A DNA stretch of 64,000 nt, from NCBI GenBank assembly GCA_036346405.1, contig CM070563.1, positions 24,099,022 to 24,163,021 of the forward strand. The letters run 5' to 3'. Positions within the stretch are counted from its first letter, which is position 1. Each line of letters starts with the position of its first letter. Positions 12,611 through 24,125 of the stretch are shown here, piece after piece. Made by a program: the position numbers and the translations under genes. The notes under the pieces are model-generated. The model saw only the letters and a list, made by a program, of their open reading frames with translations, made no database searches and was not told the origin of the DNA. The DNA is from Phyllostachys edulis. Taxonomy: Eukaryota > Streptophyta > Magnoliopsida > Poales > Poaceae.

Positions 12611-12715
12611 GTCAAGGTGCTTTGGTCACATCAATCCGAGAAAAAGACCACCTGGGAATTGGAGTCTCGTATGCACAAGCAATATCCAGAGTTATTCACA
12701 GCAGATACGTGGTAA
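12611..12715 (+). pseudogene. Chromodomain-like C-terminus of gypsy pol
   Basis: Thirty-four codons then TAA read VKVLWSHQSEKKTTWELES and RMHKQYPELFTADTW. VKVLW, TTWE-E and YPELF match the end of plant Ty3-gypsy integrases, where a chromodomain-like module targets insertion to chromatin. It ends about 70 bp before the polypurine tract, as expected. Upstream codons (RNKMLKY) also fit, but further left the frame is lost. It confirms that the element is gypsy and points right. Confidence 0.75.
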
Positions 12716-12786
12716 TGTTGTTAAGTTTTAACTGTGATTATACTTCGGCTTTAAGCATGATTAAAATTCGGGGTCGAATTCCGTTT

Positions 12787-12794
12787 AAGGGGGG
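12787..12794 (+). other. Polypurine tract of the gypsy element
   Basis: AAGGGGGG stands five bases before the 3' LTR start TGTAATACCCC and is the presumed plus-strand primer site. Confidence 0.75.
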
Positions 12795-12799
12795 TAGAA

Positions 12800-15074
12800 T
12801 GTAATACCCCAAATTTATTTAAGTGAGAAGAAATAATTTAGGGAGAAGAACCAATTAGAAAATGGATTTAACAGAAGTTTATAGGGGGGGTGTAATACTC
12901 CGAAACGTGTTAGAGAGAAAACAAAAATAGTTAAAGGGATTTTTATGAAATTTCTTTAAAACCTGGACCATGGGCTTTTGGCCCACCGCACCAAGGCCCA
13001 AAAGGGTGGAAACCCTAATTTGCTACAGCACCAACCCGTGCTACAGTAGCCGCCACCGTGCTACAGTGCATCGCCACCTGCTGCTCCTCTCCTAGGCGCC
13101 ATCCTCCCACTGCCGACAAAGAACGCCCGGGTTGTTGGCTGGCCAAGAAGAAGAAGATGGAAGGCGAGGAAGGGAGAAAGGGAGGAGAATGATTGTGTGG
13201 TGGTGGTTTCGACGTTCTACAGCGATTCGTCAAGGGTAAGATCCGATCCCCTTGCGATTAGTCGATTAATTGATTATTTAGCTTCGTCGGTAATTAGATC
13301 TGTTAGAGCAGGTAGGTTTGACCGGCATTTTTGAGTGGTTTAACGGAAGAATCTGTTCTGGACGTCTCCTAGAGAATTGTAGGCGACGTCGATATATTCT
13401 CGTAGAGTACTCGTTCATATCATTTGGATGAACGGTTCAAAAGTTATGAATTTATTAGTGTGATTGTTCTGCAAATCTGTCGGTATTCTGACAGGTTTTA
13501 GTAATCTGATTCAAGCGATTAGTTAAAGAAGAAATTAGAGGATCTTGATATAACGCAAAATGTAGGTAATCTCCATACCTTTCTAGAAAGCTAAAGAACG
13601 CAAGATTTGGATACTCGTAGCAAAAGTTATGGTGGTTTTAGTGCACTGTCCAGAGAACCCGACGTGAAATTGATGTCTTTTAATTTGGCTTGGTAGGGGT
13701 ATTATATGTCTGATTAAGAAGGGCCCCTCATCTAGGTTTAGTTGGGGAATTTAATTACCTTTCCAGAAAGTCTAAGAACACCTTATTTGTACCCCTGTAG
13801 TGAAAGTTATGGATTTTATAAGTTGATTGTCCACTGAGGGGACAGATCGACGTTTAGGAATTGGGGCTAGGATCGAGTTAGACGCTTTTGCGAGTTCGTG
13901 ATTATTGTTATATAGTTTGTTTTGGTCCGCTACTATCGTCTTAGCGTGTTATAATTATTTATTCAGGTGGTGGACTGGTCCCGGGCAGCACCTTCGCACG
14001 CCCCTCGTTCTCTCGCGGTTAAGGCAAGTATAATGAGGATAGAATAGATCTTAATGAATGGCATTGTTTGTTAAATACCATGAGTATTTGTGTTGTTCAT
14101 GATTGCTAAGGTGGTATGAATGGTAATGCTCGTGTTTTCTAGAGTTATGAATTATGTGCTATTCATTGATGTTTGAAAGTTATGAAGTCTATGATTATGA
14201 ACATTTGTAGTATGAATAGGTTATTCATATGCCATATTGTTACGGATGCATGTTTGTGATAATTTGAGATTTCATACATATGCATCATGATAGCTTATTG
14301 AAGTCTTGGTCATGTGATGACCAAGCAATGGTTGAGGTCCCGTCATGATTATGACTCAAGAAGGTCCCCATGCTCATAGAGCATGGGCTTAGGTCCCTAT
14401 ACTTGCGGAGTATGGGCAATGGTCCCCTGTGCTAGAGGGCACAGCATGGGTGGCATCGACGGATGCACGCCTGCATGACACGGTAAAATGCAAAAGAGAA
14501 AGAGAAAGTTAAAGAGCACTTTGAGCATATTGCATAGCATGTGTATGTGATATTTTGGTGTATAGTTTTGTGGTTAATGAATGATGAATTACAATTATGT
14601 ATGCTGTCGAGGCCATGTATTGTACTTGCTGAGTCTTTGGGCTCACTCTTGCTTTTGTTGTGCTTTTAGGTACCACTTGCAAGGATGACATGCATGGGAG
14701 GGAGTAGGCTTGTCTTGGATTCACTCGCTACACACATCTTTAAGTTAATTAACATCTAGAACGTACCTCAGTAATAAGCAAACTGCTTAAGGATTTAATT
14801 TTGGTTATGCTTCATGCAATGGTTTATTTGTAATAATGAGAATAGCATGTGTTGGATATCCTTGATTATGCCTTATCTGATTAGCATATTATGAGTGTTT
14901 TGATGAATTCTGGATGTTAGAATCTTGTCTTGATATATGTGAATGTTGGAACCTCCAGTATAGTTAACTATACAAAGGAGGTTCTGCCGAAATTTAGAAT
15001 TGTGTCTTACATTTTAATTAGTTATCATGTTTATTTAGTAGCATTCCAGGCCTTTGATTGGCTGGGGTGTTACA
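12800..15074 (+). repeat. 3' LTR of the gypsy element
   Basis: It begins TGTAATACCCC and ends GGGGTGTTACA; the two ends are inverted repeats with one mismatch. Its last 630 bp match the 5' LTR piece at 8090-8723. A second TGTAATACTCC start-like copy lies 91 bp inside (12891), so the left edge carries a small duplication. Around 12970-13110 there is GGCCCA-rich sequence and repeated GCTACAG. Length is about 2.28 kb. ORFs inside are short and unrecognised. Confidence 0.85.
14948..14985. repeat. Long palindrome in the gypsy 3' LTR
   Basis: Copy of the 8599-8636 palindrome with one change outside the core (CCAGTATAG instead of CCGGTATAG); the 16-base core at 14958-14973 is unchanged. Confidence 0.85.
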
Positions 15075-15771
15075 ATTTTATTATATATATGTATTTAATT
15101 TATTTGACAATATGTGAGTGAGTGTGGCACATGCATCTTGTTTTAACCATATGATACTCATCCTACAAGTGGTAAGTTACAAAAAAAGTGGGACAACGTG
15201 GAAGAAGAAAAACGATGGAAAACCTTTGCTAATTAAGGGTCTACTAGTATGTTACCCGCGCCATTGGCACGTGAAAATAGATAGCTGATTGTTTATCTGA
15301 ATGTGTTTTCTTTCAACGAACGATGATGTGCGTGTAATAATGATGTGTATTATGTTCTTTTCTTAGTGCAGAATGTGAAGACAAAACAGCAGAAGTTAGC
15401 TATGTTAGTTCATTCTTTGTGAGAGAAATATTATATCAGCATTGCAATGCTCATCTGAAGAATGCTAAAAAGAATATGCAGATCAATTCTATACATATGT
15501 CCAAGTTATTTAAGGAACATTAGCAGCAATCAATCAATTCATTTCATCTAACGATGACATTCTTAAGCAATAAAAAGGAGAAACAACAACAATTCTTTTT
15601 AACCTCCACAATCGCTCCAAAATGATATTTGCCTAAAAAAATATAGAATGCTCATTCAGGATAAAGTCGAAGCACATGAGATGATAAAACATATTATATA
15701 ATAAGCAGTACCTACATCTTATTTTTATCTCATGATATCACAAAAATATATGCTCAAAGAAGGCTGATAGT
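15075..15771. other. Non-coding stretch, nothing recognised
   Basis: AT-rich sequence directly after the gypsy LTR. No ORF of note, no repeat and no RNA gene seen. Confidence 0.5.
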
Positions 15772-15997
15772 TTATTTTCTCTTTGATTCACATGTAGTAA
15801 AAATTGTGACCTTTAGTGCAAAGGCTTTTCCAAATTTTATTGCCGCGTGATCCATGCCACCAAGTCCAATGATGCCAAGTGACTTCCCCGGCTGGTTCAT
15901 GTTAAGTCGTATCATTGAAGTATACACGGTAATTTCAGCAAAAAATAGAGGTGCCGCCTTCAACAAAGGGTAGACATCGGTTATGCAAAAGTAGTAC
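15772..15997 (-). pseudogene. Cinnamyl-alcohol dehydrogenase exon fragment
   Basis: Cinnamyl-alcohol dehydrogenases are zinc-dependent medium-chain enzymes that reduce cinnamaldehydes to monolignols with NADPH. The minus-strand frame reads AAPLFFAEITVYTSMIRLN and then NQPGKSLGIIGLGGM, the CAD hinge and the start of the Rossmann fold; the nucleotide-binding GLGG is present. It continues FGKAFALKVTIF and stops with a TAA just after CESKRK. An intron-like acceptor CAG lies at 15998-16000. Only one exon-sized piece, about 70 residues of a usual ~360, is present, the expected continuation after SKR is missing, and FFAE replaces the usual LLCAG. This is a gene fragment, perhaps captured by a transposon. 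Confidence 0.75.
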
Positions 15998-16600
15998 CTG
16001 TCAAGCATATGAATCAAGAGGACATGCAAGTTTGTTATATCAGTTTTTTTTGTTAACTTAAATAAGAGACAATAGCTTAGCAGCTTCTACTGAACTATTC
16101 ATCGCACAAAGATTGATTCTAACGTAATTCTTATCATCATAAGAGAAACAAAGTATCAGTGCACACTGAAAATGACACATAACAAACTAAAACAATGTGG
16201 ATGAAGCTAGTCTTAAACATAAGTGCATTATGTTCTTTGAGAATAGTCTGTGATGTCAGTAGAATACCTATTTATGGACTACTAATGCAATCATACCTTT
16301 CATGGATTAACATAACAAAATTAAACAGTGTGGATCAACCTAGCATTAAACATAAGTGCATTATGTTCTTTGAGAATAGTTCATGCTGTCAGCAGAATAC
16401 TCATTCATGGACTACTAATGTGATCATATCTTTCATGGAGTATTGTATGTAAGTTCATGCAATGATTAAGAGTCTAAGATAGGCAAGAAAACTCAATTTA
16501 CCTGTATTTAACTATGAAAACAGATGGAGATCAGGAACTTGAAGAAGACATTATAAAAGATAAATTTTAAAAAACATTGGACCATTAAAACAAGTACTAC
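15998..16600. other. Non-coding stretch with a direct duplication
   Basis: Apart from the 133 bp tandem duplication listed separately, this AT-rich stretch holds no recognised gene. Sequence just left of 16600 would be intron or flank of the fragment at 16601-16664. Confidence 0.5.
16181..16441. repeat. Two-copy tandem duplication, period about 133 bp
   Basis: The segment with GTGGATGAAGC...AAACATAAGTGCATTATG at 16197 recurs 133 bp later (GTGGATCAACC... at 16330) with scattered differences, up to the GGACTACTAATG block in each copy. Confidence 0.85.
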
Positions 16601-16664
16601 CTTTTTGATATCAAGCAATCCCTTCTGCTTCATGCTTCCCAACAAATCCACACAGTCTTTCAAA
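16601..16664 (-). pseudogene. Possible exon fragment of a PPR (MRL1-like) gene
   Basis: On the minus strand a 64 bp segment with a CAG acceptor to its right and a GTAGTA donor to its left encodes LKDCVDLLGSMKQKGLLDIKK. This resembles, from memory, a stretch of MRL1-type pentatricopeptide proteins, which stabilise chloroplast rbcL mRNA (the DC-DLL-SM-KGLLDM pattern). The piece is short, no neighbouring exon is found, and the match is not proven. Like the CAD fragment, it may be captured DNA. Confidence 0.35.
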
Positions 16665-19619
16665 CTGGCAATAGCAAATTGATGTAACAAAAAAAAAATG
16701 ACAGATGTAAAGAGTGAAAAAATTGTAACGATGGTATACGTAAGATAATATATGCTATTAGAACAGTGCACGTGGAGGTACCTTGCTTATCTATGGCAAA
16801 GATCTGAAAATGTTAGTAAATATGATATTTTTCGTTCGGTAACCACAACTTCCATCATTATTTTCAATTAACATTTTCAATAATCTTCGTGAATTTCCGC
16901 CTCAGATCCTGTATCTTTTATAGCTTCTAGTATAGCTTCTGTATGCATAAAGAAGTTGACAAAATAAAATTACAGCTATTGAAGTGACCCAAATAAGCCA
17001 ATAAACCTAGGGAGCAATGAAGCATTTTTTAAGAGGCAAAGAGTAGCATAATTAAGCAGCTTTCATTTAGGAATCAAGCATCAAAACTGGAATGGGACTT
17101 AGCATATGAGAATACGTGTACAGAATGGAGATAAATCTTCTGAGGGTAAAAATGAAAGTTCCGAGAATTTTTAGAATAGCTTGAACTTTTCTTGGGAAGC
17201 ATTTGTAATGTGCAATTGTAAAACACAATACAAAATGCATGATACTAAGCTAGTCTGTATCAATACATAACAGAGATGAGTACGTAGAAGAAATGCAAAA
17301 AAGGCAATGCTGATACAAATGGACGTGTGGCAGCAGGTGACTGAGAACAGTTGCGTATGTATGCTAAGGGTGGGAAAAAATCGATGAAATAACAGGAACG
17401 GCAACTATGCCAAACATCTATTGGGAATTCATTCTATATGGCTGATACATGACAGATACAATAAGTATGATGCATAAACCTAGCTAGCGTAAAAAAGCAT
17501 GAATGTGTGTAACTCATATAACGATAACACGAAAGGATCTTTCCAGGATGTTGATGTAGTTCATAGTATACACAGTACAGAAGTAATGATGCAATCAATG
17601 ATATCCTGTACCAATTTACTAGATGCTAAATTCCAACAGATATATGGTAAATGTAATTATAACAGGGAATTCACAGACAATTCAAATTTGGAAGAAACAA
17701 ATCGAAACTTTTTGAATTGAACCGTCAATAAGCATTACCAATATCCAATATAGCTATGCCCTTCCATCTAACAACATATCATCTAGTCGAATCATGTTTG
17801 TAGTCAAAAAATGATTGGAGACCAGATTAGTAGACGCTCATAGTCTGACTACTTTGACTCTAACTATTCATCTCTTTTTTCGTGCTATGAAGACGCTCAT
17901 AGTCTGATTGCTTTGACTCTAACTATTCATCTCTTTTTTTTCGTGCTATGAAGGAGTGTGTTACCTCTAAGTTTGTGGCTGCATTTTGCCCTCCTGGAAG
18001 AATACATCTACTATAATAGAAATCTTCCTAGTCGAGTGTTATGAAAAGGAATCTTCCTAGTACAAGAATCCCAGGACCATCCCTCCTATATTTTTTTCCT
18101 GGTTTCTTCATGATCCATGATACCAGCCGAGGTAGTAAGGGAGATGTAGCCAAACTGTAGAATGCAAAGTAAGCTTCTCAGGAAACAAAGCCAAAAGAGT
18201 GAGCCACATTAAGCTAAGCGGTATTTCCACATAAGGTGTTAGTACATTTTCATGAACTAACCTGACGTGAGGGAAGCAGGCTTGCAATTAAGGACTCAAT
18301 TTCCTTAACTCTAACATGAAAGTGTGGACTAACGACACCACACTTGTTCAGTCTGACATTCAGTTCAATAATGATTCAACCATATCTGTGATCATCAACA
18401 AACTAAAATTTGATTTCGACCACAAGAAACTCTTGGCATTCTGACATGTTGATACTTGCAAGACCTATGGATTTGTTGCATTTCTTTCTACTGCTATAAC
18501 TCTGCAAGAAGCAAAGAAAAAATAGAACCAGTGAGTAAAACAGAGATGCTACAGAGATAGCAAGATAAGCTATAGAAACAACGATGCTTATATGCTGGCG
18601 AACAGACACGTTGAAAAGATCGTGACTCTTATTTTTCATTAACAAATTCAGAACACACAGGTAGAATTAGCATGGCAATCAACCTGGATTTTATCTGTCA
18701 ACAATTCTTGCTGATGTTACCTAAAGGGGAAAAAAATGCTAGACAAATACATCTCAAGACCATGTGATCGACAGTTATGGGTAAACAATCCCCATACGGC
18801 TATTTGATAGAAAATCTAGAGTGTTATGAAACAAATAAAACCACCATTTGTTATCGCCCAGCTCATTATAGCCTATGTGTAACTAACTGGTAGAATTGTA
18901 GAACGGCAAAACTCAAATCTAAAAAGGAAGAATAATGGGAACATGTGTGATCTGTTGATGGCTAAGCATTAAGAAATATGCATAACAAAATCACTAATTC
19001 ACTATGATGGAATACTAATGGTAGGAGAAATAGGAATGCATTCACCTTGATTAACTACTCGACAAAGAGTACAATGAGCCTTTTTTTTGCAAAGCATCGG
19101 GCATATTTTGAGAAGGGAAATAATTTTTTCAGTTGACCAACAGAGCACGCAGGTTTAACAAATCGGTAGAATTGTAGAATTGACAAACTCAAGTGATCTA
19201 CAAATCTTAGTAGATGGAGTACACATCTTCCCAACACAATTTTCAGGTGCAACCCTATTCGGGCTAGCTAGAAAAACAGCTGACAATTAAGGTGCAAATT
19301 GCAACCATGTTTGTGCTAATCAGAAAAACAACTGACAACTAATTATGATACACTGAAAGTTCTTGGACCGATCTCGTAATTAAAAGGAGAATAAAGCATG
19401 TTTGCCACATTTCATATAGTAACAATACCACTCCAGCTTGTTTGCCACATTGCATATAGTAACAATCAGATTCACTAAAAAACTCCTGGATTTTTTCGAA
19501 TCTATCTGTCAGCCACAAGTTCATCCCTAATTTGGGTTCTTTAGCATCTAGGGATTCCACAATGCATGTAGTAACATTAAGATTCAACGAAAAACTTCAA
19601 AAATGGATTGAAAGTGCAT
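16665..19619. other. Long AT-rich non-coding stretch
   Basis: No ORF above about 80 codons, and none recognised on either strand. It holds one tandem duplication (17832-17951) and repeated TTTGCCACAT-CATATAGTAACAAT phrases near 19400-19470 and 19560. It may be intron-like DNA of a decayed locus or the interior of the CACTA element that ends at 23482; the sequence does not decide. Confidence 0.45.
17832..17951. repeat. Two-copy tandem duplication, period 59 bp
   Basis: The unit beginning AGACGCTCATAGTCTGA and ending CGTGCTATGA is present at 17832 and again at 17891 with a few substitutions and a longer T run. Confidence 0.9.
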
Positions 19620-20790
19620 CTTACAAATTATTCCAAAAGACCTGCGGCCACCAAAGGTGATGAGTCCACGGCTGTGGCTGATGGCGTCCCTAGATGATCT
19701 CTGTGCCCCCACCACCTACGGCTGAGTCCCGGCAGCGAAGCGAGGAGGGCGGAGGACGATGCGGCATGGGAGGGAGAGGTAGAGGGAGGAAGAGGGAGGG
19801 CGCGGCAGCCGCGGGGGAGGGAGACCGGTGATGGAAGGGACGTCGGCGCTGGCGGAGAGCAGCGGCAGAAGAGGGAGAGCGAGGGTAGGCTCTGTGGCGG
19901 TGGCTGGGAGGGAGACCGAAGGGGCGGGGAGAGGAAAGGCCCAGAGGCGGCGGCGGTAGGGAGGAGGAGGAGATGCCTGAGAGGAGGTGGAGGAAGAGGA
20001 GGGTGAGGACCGGAGGCAGAGAGCAAAGCGGAGGTGAGGTGGTCGGAGGCGGATGGGAGAGAGGAGGACAAAGGCAAGGACCGTAGGAGCTCGTGAGAGA
20101 GGAGGCAGAGAGGACTACAGCAGCGGCAGCGGCGAGGAGGAGGCGTTGGAGAGGGGGATCTGGGGAGAGCAGACGCAAGTTGGGGTTCTGGGGATGAGAG
20201 GGCTTGGGAGAGAGGAGGCAGAGAGGACTGCGGCGACGGTGGCGAGGAGGAGGCGTTGGAGAGGGAGATCTGGGGAGAGGGGGATCTGGGGAGGAGAGGG
20301 CTCGGGAGACAGGAGGCGGAGAGGACTGCGGCGGCGCCAGAGGCGGTGGCGAGCAGGAGGCGTTGGGAAGGGGGGAGAGGGTGCGCGTGAGGGCAGGCGA
20401 GCGGGGCGGCGTGGAAAAGGAGATGGGGGAAGAAGCGAGAAGCGCGACCATGGAAGAGAGGAGGCGAAGAGGAAGCGGGGAGGAGGAAGACCTTGCGAGG
20501 TAGCGCGAGGTAAGGAGACGATCGCCCGGGCGTGAGAGAGCTTAGGGGCGAGACGCCAGGGAAGACACTGGAGATAGATCGAGGGGGCGAGACTCCGGGC
20601 GTGAGAGAGCGTAGGGGACGAGATGAAGGGGAAGAAGGTTCGCGATGCAGGTGCCTGTGGAGCGATGTGGGAGAGCCAGCTCCTTTCCTTCCCACGAAGC
20701 CCATCAGGCCGAATTGGGCGGTCGTGAGTGAAGGCGAAGGCGATCAGACGGTCGGTGTTTTTTGGGCGACGTGGCGAGGGTGAGAGATCG
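19620..20790 (-). other. GC-rich low-complexity block with long Ser/Pro/Leu-rich ORFs
   Basis: The plus strand is dominated by GAGG and GGCGGC purine-rich repeats. The opposite strand is therefore open in two frames for 250-360 codons of Ser, Pro, Leu and Arg with no domain. Such ORFs arise from composition alone, so I do not call a gene. GC content jumps sharply against the AT-rich flanks, which suggests a 5' gene region (promoter plus first exon) captured by a transposon. A frame starting MGFVGRKGAGSPTS at 20704 is the only one with a distinctive N-terminus. Confidence 0.5.
20097..20360. repeat. GC-rich imperfect tandem repeat (about 90-115 bp units)
   Basis: The phrase GAGAGGAGGCAGAGAGGACT, followed by AGGAGGCGTTGGAGAGGG and GATCTGGGGAG, occurs about three times (near 20097, 20212 and 20307) with drift. 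Confidence 0.7.
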
Positions 20791-21236
20791 CGCTTTCCTT
20801 CAGCTATTAAATAGGTTAATTTGAGCCACAAGAATTTACAGTAAACATAACCAATCTCACACAATGAAATATAAATCAACCAGGCACATAACATATTCAC
20901 AATTCAATATAAACCATTCTTCCATCAGAACCAAATTTTATCATACAATCAACTAGTAATAGTACCAAATTAACAAGCACCGAAGCTGCTACCAAATTAC
21001 AAAGCATCCATGTGTCGATAAGTTTGCATGCATAAGTAAATAGGTTCATAGTACAAGCTAGGTTGCACAATAGGCCTCATGTTGAGCTAAGAGACAATTT
21101 TTTCATCTACAAAGTTGCTACTATATTAAAAGACCAAAAGATAAGTCCAAAAGCCACAAAGCAAAAAGAGAGTCATGTTGTGGCTGTAAGTCTGATGGCA
21201 CCAGTGGCATGTTTCTTAGGAAGTTCCATTGTTAGC
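20791..21236. other. AT-rich stretch, nothing recognised
   Basis: Composition returns abruptly to AT-rich after the GC block. A plus-strand ORF beginning at 21063 is the antisense shadow of the CACTA remnant further right. No feature is supported. Confidence 0.45.
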
Positions 21237-22290
21237 TTAGTCTACGCCCGCATTGTCGGGTGCGTCATTGTTGGGCACATGAAAGATGGTATTGCCATTG
21301 TCCTCACCGCCCATGTTGCCATCAACTGCTTGTGTGCGCTCAATCTCCTCGTCGAGGATTTCATGGGCTACTTGTGAGCCCACATGCGAAGAACCAGCTC
21401 CCTGTAGCAAGCCATATGTACAATCAAGAAAAGCTACCATGCATGACTCTGTCCATATGAAATGACAAAACCGAAAACAAGTAGAAGAATCCACCATCCC
21501 TTGCTTCATTTCTATCCCCTCTTCTTTCTCATGTCTCCAATCATAGCTCTTAGGCATTAAATGTAAACAAACAGTGATGAATTGTCAATCATAATAGTGA
21601 TGTAAACAAAAATATATTTCTTTATGTAATTGTCAAGTTGACACTTAATATATTGCTTTATGTAATTGTCCAATTGCTATAAGGAGGTTATGCCCAGGTG
21701 GCATTCCTTGGTACCTTACCATCAACATAGAACTAAGAATGTGGTTATGTCCAGGTGTTACATTAATCAACACGAGGCTTGTGAACTGCTGCACTGCTTG
21801 GTGGCATTCTGACATACTAAAAATAATTAGTTCTCTAGATGAATATTTCATCCAAACGACAAAAGATGGAAGATTGTTTGTTGGAATATTGGTCTGGAGA
21901 CAATAAAATATTCTTACAATGTAGTAAGTCTTCTAACCTGAACTTGACTTGGTGGTTGACGACACATCATCTCGGCAGGTGGTTCTTCTACGAGCTTCTC
22001 GAAAAGCATCTGCATTTGGAAGACAACAAATTGAAGATTGATTATACATGATAAATTCATTGATATATCTTCCGTTAAAGTTGTTACCATTATCATCCGC
22101 CCTTGCACTTCTTGTCACTGGTGAAGCTGCGCATTCTCTTGGAGCAAAGCTCGATAAGATGGGGTGTTGGATGGCTTAATGTTTCTTTCTTTAGCAGCTG
22201 CTATAACATCAGCCTTCTTCACAGCACCATTACCTATAGGTAGGCGGCCATGGGGTAGGCCCCACCAATAGTATGTGTATAACAGAATTA
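21237..22290 (-). pseudogene. CACTA transposon ORF1 (Ptta/En/Spm-type) C-terminal remnant
   Basis: Reading left from about 22290, the minus strand encodes WWGLPHGRLPIGNGAVKKAD, then VIAAAKERNIKPSNTPSYRA and LLQENAQLHQ, then a stop. This proline/glycine block followed by a Gln-rich coil matches the end of plant CACTA ORF1 (Transposase_24-like) proteins, which bind subterminal repeats and assist transposition. A coil-like piece (MQMLFEKLVEEPPAEM) follows near 21990-22030. A last acidic tail, SHVGSQVAHEILDEE, lies at 21237-21557. Stops and gaps break it. It fits the CACTA terminus 1.2 kb to the right at 23482. Confidence 0.6.
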
Positions 22291-23482
22291 ATACGTCCGT
22301 TTCACATGTGTGCCATCCCTATGAGAAGTTGTGATAAGAAGAGCATCGACAACAATCCTATTGTAATGATCATGTTGGATTAACCTAAAGAAACAAAGCA
22401 ATCCTAGCTAGTAGCTACACAACAATTATGTACACACAACGTAGAGACAATGATTCAAACATTGTAAGTGCTTCAGCACAAGAAATAAAATACATTTGCA
22501 AGTAGCTTAAATTTATATCACAGACTGTCATTCTAAAAATAGCACAACATGCAAACAAGCAAATAGTCATTACATCACAAAAGGTAGCATCACATTGAAC
22601 ATAAAGATAGCAAGGGGATCTACTAACCAAATAATGTATCCACAGAGCCACGGGGAGACTTCACCAGGATTCGGACTTCACTAGGCTTCATCGAGAAGAG
22701 TTCGACAACACTACATCATTCAGGATCCACATTAAACTCTAGCTTCCCATTCCTTATCTCATAAAAAAACCAAGAAATCAACTACCATCAGGAGCATACT
22801 CACAGAGCTGCGGTGGAGGTGGGGCTTCATTTTAGGATTTTGACCAAGGTGGGCGCCCAGAGAGGGAGGAGGGCGACGACGCCCGAGAGGCGGGGGGGGC
22901 AACGCTGGGAGCCGAGGGGGCGACGTTGGAGGAGGCGTGGAGGGGGGTGTGGATGGGCGGTGGCGTCTCGAGGAGGCGAGGGGCGCTGCCTAGCGGAGAC
23001 GGAGGGGTACTATCCGGGACAAGGCAGGGGGGAGATCTAGAGGAGGTGGATGCGACAGGGGTGGGGCGAGATCTGGAGGAGGCGGAGGGGGGTGGGGGAG
23101 TCCGCCGAGAGGGGGCAGAGGGGGGCCACGTCTGGAGGAGGCGAAGTGGTGGCCGGACTGGAGAATGGAGATTGGAGAAGCATGAGATAGCGATTTGGGG
23201 ATTTTGACCTAATGTTTTGTTTTCCTGCTGGTTTGAGCGAAGACCGATCGGAAAAAGTGCAGCGACCAAATATGTGGCATGGCAACGAAATTTTCCTGTG
23301 GGTACGCTGAAACCGACGCGAATGTTAATTTTCCTGATGGTTATATATTCAACCGTCACCAAAATTTCTTGTATCCTTGTCGGTACATCCAAACCGACGG
23401 CAACTAAATCATTCCTGTCGGTTCACTACACGCCCATCGGGAAAATAAAACATCGACAGGAAAGATCGGTTCTCCAGTAGTG
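22291..23482 (-). mobile_element. Terminal part of a CACTA transposon (family B)
   Basis: The block ends CCAGTAGTG at 23482; its reverse complement CACTACTGGAGAACCGATC is a typical CACTA terminus. The last 270 bp contain subterminal repeats with CCTGTCGGTT or CCGACGG in both orientations (about 23215-23460). 22800-23210 is a GC-rich block with composition-driven ORFs; 22291-22800 shows nothing recognisable. The base triplet after the end is ACA (possible TSD). I could not find the matching left terminus, so the element is truncated or its other end is displaced. Confidence 0.7.
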
Positions 23483-23576
23483 ACATGCATTAATTACAAG
23501 ACATGAAGAGATTATATGTTAATATGTCAATTTTGCCATTCAAATAGTATTGTTGAAAATTTGCTTTAACTATGAT

Positions 23577-23665
<89 letters not shown>

Positions 23666-24120
23666 CCGAGAGGGAGCCATATTTCTGCTTTAGAAGTATA
23701 AAGCTAGATCAGTTATATGTGGAGATGATCATCTTCGATGGCGGATGATCCTTTTTATAAAACAAGGAATAAATTCGGCACATGAGACGAAGAGACGCAT
23801 CAAGGAGCCGAAGTGGCATTGATGCAACGAAGAGACGCATCGGTGACGACGCTGACGAAAAGAAACGCACCGAGCTTGAAGCGATATTATCACAGACTGT
23901 TATAATTAAAAGCCATCTGTGTAGTACAATTATCACAGATATGAAGTATCACAGACGGTTTTTAATATGAACCGTCTGTGATATTATCTCTTCACAGACG
24001 GTTTTTAGCGTAGGCAGTAACACAGACGGTTATCAATATGTACCGTATTGCATGTAATACAGACGGTTTTGCTCAACCGTCTGTAATGAGACGTCCAGTA
24101 TTAACATTTCTTTAGTAGTG
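23483..24120 (+). mobile_element. Right end of a family-A CACTA, interrupted by family B
   Basis: Sequence from 23483 on matches the right part of the complete CACTA at 29902-36938: the block with GACATGAAGA, TATGTCAATTTTG and GCTTTAACTATGATACA, the AGACGAAGAGACGCATCA block, and the terminal palindromes CACAGACGG...CCGTCTGTGATA. It ends TTTAGTAGTG at 24120 (terminus CACTACTAAAGAAATG in reverse), close to that element's CACTACTACAAAAAGG. The left part lies beyond the family-B insertion and was not found. An (AC)n(AT)n run is inside. Confidence 0.8.
23576..23663. repeat. (AC)n-(AT)n compound microsatellite
   Basis: About ten AC units followed by about 34 AT units. Confidence 0.95.
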
Positions 24121-24125
24121 TAGTC

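Larger units (their letters stand above)
8739..12799 (+). pseudogene. Decayed gypsy internal region
   Basis: This 4 kb lies between the PBS and the PPT of one gypsy element, so it should carry gag and pol. No frame longer than about 80 codons survives, and I could not recognise protease, RT, RNase H or integrase motifs on either strand. Only the last stretch (12611-12715) reads as a chromodomain end. The plus strand is strikingly poor in C and rich in G and T. It is either a very decayed autonomous element or a derivative whose coding part was lost. An (AT)n run sits at 8901-8932. Confidence 0.6.

Noticed and set aside
16195..16452. 85-codon plus-strand ORF over the 133 bp duplication
   Set aside because: It exists only because the duplicated segment lacks stops in one frame; no resemblance to any protein.
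19628..20704. 358-codon minus-strand ORF and an overlapping 253-codon ORF, Ser/Pro/Leu-rich
   Set aside because: Several overlapping frames are open on both strands of the same purine-rich, GC-rich block and none has a domain; this is compositional, not a supported gene.
15075..23482. Search for the left terminus of the family-B CACTA (CACTACTGGAG) to define a complete element
   Set aside because: No such sequence was seen in this interval, so only the right end is annotated.
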